Assembly (NCBI GenBank): GCA_017482345.1
Contig: JAFUNB010000032.1
Span: 1 to 53,942, forward strand
Direction: 5' to 3'
Source of the DNA: Oscillibacter sp.
GTDB taxonomy: Bacteria > Bacillota > Clostridia > Oscillospirales > Oscillospiraceae
Length of the DNA: 53,942 nt
The position numbers were made by a program, and so were the translations under genes. Each line of letters starts with the position of its first letter. Position 1 is the first letter of the stretch. This document shows, piece after piece, positions 48,671-53,942 of the stretch. The notes under the pieces are model-generated. The model did no database searches. It was given only the letters and a program-made list of their open reading frames with translations, and was not told where the DNA came from.

Positions 48671-49484
48671 GACAAGACTGGACGTGCTGTTGGTGGAGCG
48701 CGGCTATATCGAGACCCGGCAGAAGGCACAGGCCACCATCATGAGCGGTCTGGTGTTCGTCAAGGGTCAGCGGGTGGACAAGCCCGGCACCGCCGTCCCC
48801 AACGACGCGGAGATCGAGGTGCGGGGCAATGCCCTGAAATACGTCAGCCGCGGCGGACTGAAGCTGGAGAAGGCCATGGCCACGTTCCCCATCGACCTCT
48901 CCGGTGCCATCTGCGGCGACATCGGCGCCTCCACCGGCGGCTTCACCGACTGCATGCTGCAAAACGGCGCCGTGAAGGTGTACTCCGTGGACGTGGGCTA
49001 CGGCCAGCTGGCCTGGAAGCTGCGGGAGGACCCGAGAGTGGTGTGCATGGAGCGTACCAACGCCCGCTACCTGACCCATGAGCAGGTGCCCGACGAGCTG
49101 GATTTCGCCTCCGTGGACGTGAGCTTCATCTCCTTGAAGCTCATCCTGCCGGCCCTGTGCGGTCTGCTGAAGGAGCGGGGCCATGTGGCCTGCCTGGTGA
49201 AGCCTCAGTTTGAGGCGGGCAAGGAAAAGGTGGGCAAAAAAGGCGTTGTCCGGGACCCCGCCGTCCATCTGGAAGTGCTGGAAAACTTCCTGGTACATGC
49301 AAAGGAATCTGGCTTTACAGTGCTTGGCTTGACATACTCTCCCATTCGCGGCCCTGAGGGCAACATTGAATATCTGGGCTTCATCGAAAAGGGCGAATGG
49401 GTGGAAAAGGAATTTGACCTGAAGGCGCTGGTGGAGGAGTCTCACCAGACGCTGAAGGAGCACGGAGAGGGGGGCGGCCAATGA
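48660..49484 (+). CDS. tlyA: TlyA family rRNA 2'-O-methyltransferase
   Basis: A 274-residue protein with an N-terminal S4 domain (T-R-L-D-V-L-L-V-E-R-G) and an FtsJ-type Rossmann methyltransferase domain. G-D-I-G-A-S-T-G-G-F-T-D near residue 88 binds SAM, and the catalytic Lys is in V-K-P-Q-F-E-A-G. Relatives methylate 16S and/or 23S rRNA and were first named hemolysins. Start: ATG 48660, overlapping the end of dxs by 11 bases; the longer frame runs far into dxs. Its stop overlaps nadK (ATGA). Confidence 0.93.
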   Translation: MANKTRLDVLLVERGYIETRQKAQATIMSGLVFVKGQRVDKPGTAVPNDAEIEVRGNALKYVSRGGLKLEKAMATFPIDLSGAICGDIGASTGGFTDCMLQNGAVKVYSVDVGYGQLAWKLREDPRVVCMERTNARYLTHEQVPDELDFASVDVSFISLKLILPALCGLLKERGHVACLVKPQFEAGKEKVGKKGVVRDPAVHLEVLENFLVHAKESGFTVLGLTYSPIRGPEGNIEYLGFIEKGEWVEKEFDLKALVEESHQTLKEHGEGGGQ

Positions 49485-50359
49485 ATCCGAAGAAAATCAT
49501 CCTGTGCCCAAACCCCAACCGGGACCGGGGCATGGCAGCCACCAAGGCCGCCCAGAAGATCCTCCACGAGATCGGCTTCCAGACCGTCATCTGCTCCCCC
49601 TTCCGGGACCAGAAGGAGGGCGCCTTCGCGGATTTTGACGTGAAGCCCCTGCAGCCGGAGCTGAAGACGGCGGACCTGCTCATCACCTTCGGCGGCGACG
49701 GCACCATCCTCCATCTGGCCAAGATGACGGCCCTGAACCGTGTGCCCGTGCTGGGCATCAACATGGGCGGTCTCGGCTTCGTGGCGGAGCTGGAGGCCTC
49801 CGAGCTGGACCTCCTCTACAAGCTGAAGGACTGGGATTTCGAGACGGAGCAGCGCATGATGCTGGACGTGGCGGTCATCCGTGACGGCAAGCAGATCTAT
49901 ACCAATCTGGGTCTCAACGACGCCGTCATCCGGGAGGGCCCCATCTCCCACGTCATCCACCTGAAGATCTCCTCCGACGGCCGCCATCTGGCGGACATCG
50001 CCGGCGATGGCGTCATCATCGCCACGCCCACCGGCTCCACGGCGTACTCTCTGTCCGCCGGCGGCCCCGTGGTGGAGCCTGTGGCCCAGACCATGATCGT
50101 CTGTCCCATCTGCATCCATAATATGCGGTTTTCCTCCTATGTTCTCTCTCCGGAGCATACGCTGACCATCGAACTGGAGCGGAATGGCCGCAAGCCGGTC
50201 TACCTGTTTGTGGACGAGAGCCGGGCCTTCGCCCTGCGGTCTGACGATCAGGTGCTGGTCCGCAAGTCCAAATATGTGACGAAGCTGGTCCGCCTGTCGG
50301 AAAAGAGCTTCTGTGAGATTTTCGCGCAAAAAATGCTGCCGGGAGGGTTCCACGAATGA
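49481..50359 (+). CDS. nadK: NAD kinase
   Basis: A 292-residue enzyme making NADP+ from NAD+. The catalytic G-G-D-G-T motif is at residues 71-75, followed by G-I-N-M-G-G-L-G-F. The second motif is T-P-T-G-S-T-A-Y-S-L-S-A-G-G-P. The N-D-A-V-I motif near 146 lies in the substrate pocket. Length is usual. Coupled to tlyA and argR by four-base overlaps (ATGA) on both sides. Confidence 0.96.
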   Translation: MNPKKIILCPNPNRDRGMAATKAAQKILHEIGFQTVICSPFRDQKEGAFADFDVKPLQPELKTADLLITFGGDGTILHLAKMTALNRVPVLGINMGGLGFVAELEASELDLLYKLKDWDFETEQRMMLDVAVIRDGKQIYTNLGLNDAVIREGPISHVIHLKISSDGRHLADIAGDGVIIATPTGSTAYSLSAGGPVVEPVAQTMIVCPICIHNMRFSSYVLSPEHTLTIELERNGRKPVYLFVDESRAFALRSDDQVLVRKSKYVTKLVRLSEKSFCEIFAQKMLPGGFHE

Positions 50360-50805
50360 AAAACAGTCGACAGAATATGATCCTGGAGATCATTACCCAG
50401 GAAAACATTGAGACGCAGGAGCAGTTGCTCTCCCGTCTGCAGGAGCGGGGCATCACCAGCACCCAGGCCACCATCTCCCGTGACATCAAGCAGATGCATC
50501 TGGTGAAGGAGCCTGTGGGCCACGGCGTGTATAAATATGCCGTCTCCGGCAACCGCACGAAGCTGAACTTCGCGGAGAAGCTGCGTACCATCTTCCGCGA
50601 GAGCATCACCGGCGTGGACTATGCCCAGAACATCGTGGTGCTGAAGACCATGCCGGGCCTCGCCAGCGCCGCCTGTTCCGCGCTGGACAACATGAATTAC
50701 AGCATGCTGGTGGGCACGCTGGCCGGCGACGACACGGCGTTCCTGGTGATGCGGGACACGGAGAGCGCGGCGGAGTTCTGCGAAGAAATCAAAGAAATGC
50801 TCTAA
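50356..50805 (+). CDS. argR: Arginine repressor ArgR/AhrC
   Basis: A 149-residue regulator. The winged-helix DNA-binding domain has Q-E-Q-L-L-S-R-L, then T-Q-A-T-I-S-R-D-I-K near residue 37. The C-terminal oligomerisation and arginine-binding domain ends with G-T-L-A-G-D-D-T-A-F-L-V, where the G-D-D motif contacts arginine. It represses arginine synthesis when arginine is high. Start overlaps the nadK stop. A perfect palindromic stem follows after the stop. Confidence 0.95.
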   Translation: MKNSRQNMILEIITQENIETQEQLLSRLQERGITSTQATISRDIKQMHLVKEPVGHGVYKYAVSGNRTKLNFAEKLRTIFRESITGVDYAQNIVVLKTMPGLASAACSALDNMNYSMLVGTLAGDDTAFLVMRDTESAAEFCEEIKEML

Positions 50806-50810
50806 TGGCT

Positions 50811-50837
50811 TAAAGAGGGGGCAGGCCCCCTCTTTAG
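50811..50837 (+). terminator. Probable terminator of the ispA/dxs-argR genes
   Basis: TAAAGAGGGGG and its complement pair around a short CAGG-type centre; the stem ends in TTTA but no long T-run follows. Confidence 0.55.
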
Positions 50838-51349
50838 ATCTCCCCCGTGCAGTCCGCTGCAGCGCACTCGCTGCGCTCGCACGTTTGCAGACTGAGAAGA
50901 ATTTTTGGCAGGCACATGTCCTGCCAAAAATGATTTGATTGCGCTGCGGCGGTTTTCTGACACTGCGACAAAGGCCAAGGCAGCGGCAGCGGAAAGAGAA
51001 GCAGGGAGTGTCGTCAAGCACCCCGAATCAACGGCAAAGTTCGTCGCGGGCTGAGCGGCATCAAATATGGGAAAGCCACGCCCGCGCCCAACGCTGAAAG
51101 TTGGAATCTTCTGCCGGAAGTCTCTTTCTAAGACAAAAAAGTGTTTTTCTTTTCCACCGGGCGCGGCCCCTTTCTTTGGCAAGACAAAAAGACTGCGCCC
51201 GCAGGCGCGTGTCGGAGGCAACCGCCCGAAGGGCGGCTCTTAGCCGGAGACAAATGGGGGGCGCAAATGACCAGCTATCATCATAGCTGACTCCACCCCC
51301 GCCCGCAAGGGCGAACACCTGGCCAGAACGAACTGGGAGGAACTAACAG
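50838..51349. other. Gene-free, hairpin-rich region between argR and recN
   Basis: About 510 bases without a convincing gene; minus-strand frames of 85 and 139 codons have biased, Arg/Lys-rich composition and look spurious. It holds several hairpins: TTTTTGGCAGG / CCTGCCAAAAA around 50901-50931, CAGCTAT / ATAGCTG with a CATC loop near 51275-51292, CCGCCC / GGGCGG near 51222-51236 and CGCCC / GGGCG near 51299-51313. No sigma-A promoter for recN and no LexA box was found. It may be a structured RNA region or a decayed dispersed repeat. Confidence 0.5.
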
Positions 51350-53032
51350 ATGTTGGAACTGCTTCACATCGAAAATATCGCCGTCATCGAACAGGCGGAC
51401 ATCTCATTCCGCCCGGGCTTCAACGCCCTGACCGGCGAAACCGGCGCCGGCAAGTCCATCGTCATCGACGCCATGGGCGCCGTCCTGGGCGGCCGCACCA
51501 GCCGGGAGCTGATCCGCACCGGCGCGGCCAAGGCCTTCGTCAGCGCGGAGTTCTCCGCCGTGCCGGCCGATCTGCCGGGCCTTGTGGAAAACGGCGTGGA
51601 GCCGGACGAGGACGGCAATCTCCTGCTGCAGCGGGAGATCGTGGCCGACGGCAAAAACATCTGCCGTGCCAACGGCCGGCCCATCACCGTCAGCCAGCTA
51701 CGCTCCATCGGCGTGGACCTGCTGAATATCCACGGCCAGCACGACGGAACCGCCCTGCTGGACGAGGAGCAGCACGGCGCGTATTTGGACCGCTTCGGCC
51801 GGACGGAGGAGCCGCTGAACACCTACCGAGCTGCTTATGATTCCATGGCCGATCTGCTGCGCCAGATCCGCGCGCTGGAAATGGACGAGGCGGAGAAGGC
51901 CCGTCGTGTGGACAGCCTGAAATTCCAGATCGGCGAGCTGGAGCGGGCCGAGCTGGTGGCCGGGGAGGAGGAAGAACTGCTGGAGCGCCGCAATTTGCTG
52001 CGCAACGGCGAGAAGTACTTATCCGCGCTGGCTGGGGCTGACTACTGCTTGAACGGCGACGACAACGGCGCCGGCGCCGTCAGCGCCATCCGGGACGCCG
52101 AGGAGGCGCTCTACTCCATCCGCACCCTGAGTGCGGAGATGGCGGAACTCTACAACCGACTGGGAGAGCTGCGCTGTGAAGCCTATGACCTTGCCGAGAC
52201 CATCCGGGACAAACGGGCGGAATTTGACTTCTCTCCCGCGGAGCTGGACGCCGTGGAGGCCAGATCTGACCTGCTGTACCGGCTGAAAAAGAAGTACGGC
52301 GCCACGGTGGAGGACATGCTGGAGTACCTTGAGAAGTGCCGGGCCGAGCTGGACGCCATCGAGACGGCGGACGACACGCTCATCCTGCTGGAGCGGAAGC
52401 TGAAGAAGGCGAAGGAGGCCGTGGCGAAGGAGGGCGCCGCCCTGACGGAGGCACGGAAGGCCGCCGCCAGAATTCTGGAGCAGCGCATCCAGACCGAGCT
52501 GCAGGACCTGGACATGCACAAAGTGCGCTTCGCCATCGACTTTGAAGCAAAGGAACCCGCCGCCGACGGCTGCGACGTCATCCGCTTCCTCATGAGCGCC
52601 AACGTGGGCGAGGATCTGCGGCCCATCGCCAAGATCGCCTCCGGCGGCGAGCTGGCCCGCATCATGCTGGCGCTGAAAAACGTGCTGGCGGAGCAGGAGG
52701 CCGTGGCCACCCTGGTCTTTGACGAGGTGGATACTGGTGTCTCCGGCCGGGCGGCCCAGAAGGTGGCGGAAAAGCTGGCCCAGGTCAGCCGCCGCAAGCA
52801 GGTGCTCTGCGTCACCCATCTGCCCCAGCTGGCCGCCATGGCGGACATCCACTTCTCCGTGGAGAAGGGGGAGCGGGGCGGCCGCACCTATACAAAGGTG
52901 GTGGAGCTGGACCGGGAGCGCCGGAAGGCGGAGCTGGCCCGCATTACCGGCGGCAGCGCCGTGACGGAAGCGCTGCTGGCGTCCGCCGGCGAGCTGCTGG
53001 ACCAGGCGGAACACTACAGGACGAATCTGTAA
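51350..53032 (+). CDS. recN: DNA repair protein RecN
   Basis: A 560-residue SMC-like ATPase acting early in double-strand break repair. Walker A G-E-T-G-A-G-K-S is at residues 29-36; long coiled-coil arms cover about 155-375, and the C-terminal part has I-A-S-G-G-E-L-A-R-I-M-L-A and Walker B T-L-V-F-D-E-V-D-T-G. The H-G-Q-H-D motif near residue 126 is also standard. GGGAGG lies nine bases before the ATG. In many Firmicutes recN follows argR directly; here a 544-base gap intervenes. Confidence 0.96.
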   Translation: MLELLHIENIAVIEQADISFRPGFNALTGETGAGKSIVIDAMGAVLGGRTSRELIRTGAAKAFVSAEFSAVPADLPGLVENGVEPDEDGNLLLQREIVADGKNICRANGRPITVSQLRSIGVDLLNIHGQHDGTALLDEEQHGAYLDRFGRTEEPLNTYRAAYDSMADLLRQIRALEMDEAEKARRVDSLKFQIGELERAELVAGEEEELLERRNLLRNGEKYLSALAGADYCLNGDDNGAGAVSAIRDAEEALYSIRTLSAEMAELYNRLGELRCEAYDLAETIRDKRAEFDFSPAELDAVEARSDLLYRLKKKYGATVEDMLEYLEKCRAELDAIETADDTLILLERKLKKAKEAVAKEGAALTEARKAAARILEQRIQTELQDLDMHKVRFAIDFEAKEPAADGCDVIRFLMSANVGEDLRPIAKIASGGELARIMLALKNVLAEQEAVATLVFDEVDTGVSGRAAQKVAEKLAQVSRRKQVLCVTHLPQLAAMADIHFSVEKGERGGRTYTKVVELDRERRKAELARITGGSAVTEALLASAGELLDQAEHYRTNL

Positions 53033-53036
53033 ACCC

Positions 53037-53066
53037 AAGGGACGGCAAAAGCCGTCCCTTTTTCTT
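53037..53066 (+). terminator. Terminator of recN
   Basis: AAGGGACGGC / GCCGTCCCTT with an AAAA loop is followed by TTTCTTT. Confidence 0.9.
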
Positions 53067-53085
53067 TGAAAAACCCCCGCAAGAC

Positions 53086-53114
53086 TTGACAATGTGGTGC
53101 CATTTGGGTACAAT
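53086..53114 (+). promoter_or_regulatory. Sigma-A promoter of tyrS
   Basis: A perfect TTGACA, 17 bases and TACAAT, directly before the T-box leader. Confidence 0.9.
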
Positions 53115-53120
53115 AACACC

Positions 53121-53405
53121 TGCAAACAGCGAGGAAGCGGAGAAGTACACGGAATCGGCCCTGCGCAGAGAGCCCCTGGACGGTGAAAAGGGGAGAGGGA
53201 CGGCCGCCGAATACACCGCGGAGCTGGCACCCGAACGGTTTTTCACGGGAAAAGCCCAGTAGGCGTGCTCCGGGTGCGCCCGTTACCGCGCGGGAGTGTG
53301 ATGGCACTCCACGAGGCCGCTTTCGTGAGAGGGCGGCGAACCAGAGGTGGTACCGCGAATGTTTCGCCCTCTGTCCTTACCGGGACGGGGGCTTTGATTT
53401 TGCCC
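53121..53405 (+). promoter_or_regulatory. T-box leader specific for tRNA-Tyr
   Basis: The conserved T-box bulge AGAGGTGGTACCGCG is at 53343-53357, with TGGT suited to the NCCA end of a tRNA with discriminator A. Stem I shows AGTA at 53144-53147 on its 5' side and the likely specifier TAC (Tyr) at 53212-53214 in GAATACACC on its 3' side. A terminator hairpin (GCCCTC..GTCC with GGGACGGGGGC, 53366-53390) is followed by TTTGATTTT. Uncharged tRNA-Tyr would favour the antiterminator and tyrS expression. Confidence 0.95.
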
Positions 53406-53447
53406 GTTTCGGACATACCAACATCCAGAACAGGAGAGAATACGACT

Positions 53448-53942
53448 ATGCAGATTTACGAAGAACTGGTTGCCCGCGGCCTCATTGCCCAGGTCACCAA
53501 CGAGGAAGAGATCCGTGAGATGATCAACAACGGCAAGTCCACCTTCTACATTGGCTTTGACCCCACCGCCGACTCCCTGCACGTTGGCCACTTCATGGCC
53601 CTGTGCCTGATGAAGCGCCTGCAGATGGCCGGCAACCGCCCCATCGCCCTGATCGGCGGCGGCACCGCCATGATCGGCGACCCCTCCGGCCGCACCGACA
53701 TGCGTTCCATGATGACCCGTGAGACCATCCAGCACAACTGCGACTGCTTCAAGAAGCAGATGGAGCGCTTCATCGAGTTCGGTGAGGACAAGGCCATGAT
53801 GGTCAACAACGCCGACTGGCTGATGGACCTGAACTATGTGGACGTTCTGCGTGAGGTGGGCGCCTGCTTCTCCGTCAACAACATGCTGCGGGCCGAGTGC
53901 TACAAGCAGCGCATGGAGAAGGGCCTGAGCTTCCTGGAGTTC
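53448..53942 (+). CDS. tyrS: Tyrosyl-tRNA synthetase, N-terminal part
   Basis: The first 165 residues of a class I synthetase; the frame runs off the window end. [13 protein letters not shown] is the HIGH-type ATP motif near residue 37, preceded by the Tyr-binding Y-I-G segment, and [13 protein letters not shown] follows. AGGAGAG precedes the ATG at 53448. The Tyr-specific T-box directly upstream supports the assignment. The KMSKS motif and S4 domain would lie outside the window. Confidence 0.96.
   Translation, partial: MQIYEELVARGLIAQVTNEEEIREMINNGKSTFYIGFDPTADSLHVGHFMALCLMKRLQMAGNRPIALIGGGTAMIGDPSGRTDMRSMMTRETIQHNCDCFKKQMERFIEFGEDKAMMVNNADWLMDLNYVDVLREVGACFSVNNMLRAECYKQRMEKGLSFLEF

Noticed and set aside
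50802-51318. Minus-strand frames of 85 and 139 codons in the argR-recN gap
   Set aside because: Overlap each other in different frames, Arg/Lys/Ser-rich with no recognisable motif, and run through palindromic hairpins; probably chance frames in a structured region.
51309-51335. GAAC repeats before recN as a LexA site
   Set aside because: The half-sites are in direct, not inverted, order and do not match CGAAC-N4-GTTCG.

Overview
This window reads as a chromosomal, housekeeping-rich segment of a fairly GC-rich, endospore-forming Clostridia, most likely of the Oscillospiraceae type. The evidence is the combination of spoIIR and a complete spoIIIAA-AH operon, the hprK-rapZ-yvcK-whiA block, mini-RNase III, RqcH, a T-box leader, strong AGGAGG ribosome binding sites, near-consensus sigma-A promoters with 17-base spacers, and many short intrinsic terminators. 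No tRNA, rRNA, CRISPR array, prophage or transposase gene was recognised. Species assignment cannot be made from what is seen.

Layout. 1-204 is the end of etfA. 273-2311 (minus) holds a MATE exporter, a 72-residue leader-like small protein and a two-repeat YegP-type protein. 2515-10515 (plus) carries a YjgR/HerA-like ATPase, mrnC-rqcH, thrH, a 45-residue membrane peptide, a DUF1015 protein, ispE and spoIIR, with a small DUF378 membrane protein on the minus strand. 10568-15053 (minus) is a polyamine ABC transporter (potA, potB and a potC-potD fusion) followed by a thioesterase. It is preceded by a strongly structured 277-base inverted-repeat element that lies inside its probable leader. 15557-16522 is an RluA-type pseudouridine synthase.

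16626-21421 (plus) has two unknown genes, then yceD-rpmF, then der-plsY-gpsA. NhaC-type antiporter and rpmB genes lie on the minus strand. 23334-34536 is one long plus-strand run with no visible terminator: hprK, glcK, murB, rapZ, yvcK, a small membrane protein, whiA, three tandem C_GCAxxG_C_C redox-type proteins, a zinc-ribbon membrane protein and dnaE. It joins carbon-status signalling (HPr kinase, glucokinase), peptidoglycan precursor supply (MurB, RapZ, YvcK) and replication. 34578-37705 (minus) holds a small membrane protein, DUF4364, a Cys-rich protein with a sporulation-type promoter, and a DUF3048 lipoprotein.

37872-42455 is spoIIIAA-AH behind a sigma-E-type promoter. 42578-53032 is the classical Firmicutes chain yqhY-nusB-(methyltransferase)-xseA-xseB-ispA-dxs-tlyA-nadK-argR-(544-base gap)-recN. 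The window ends in tyrS behind a tyrosine T-box.

The observations most worth following are: an in-frame loss of most of the first aspartate-rich motif in IspA; the structured element in the pot leader; the triplicated redox-family genes; the RBS-sequestering hairpin before spoIIR; and the Cys-rich gene with a sporulation-type promoter lying on a palindrome. No wholly new defence or biosynthetic system was found.
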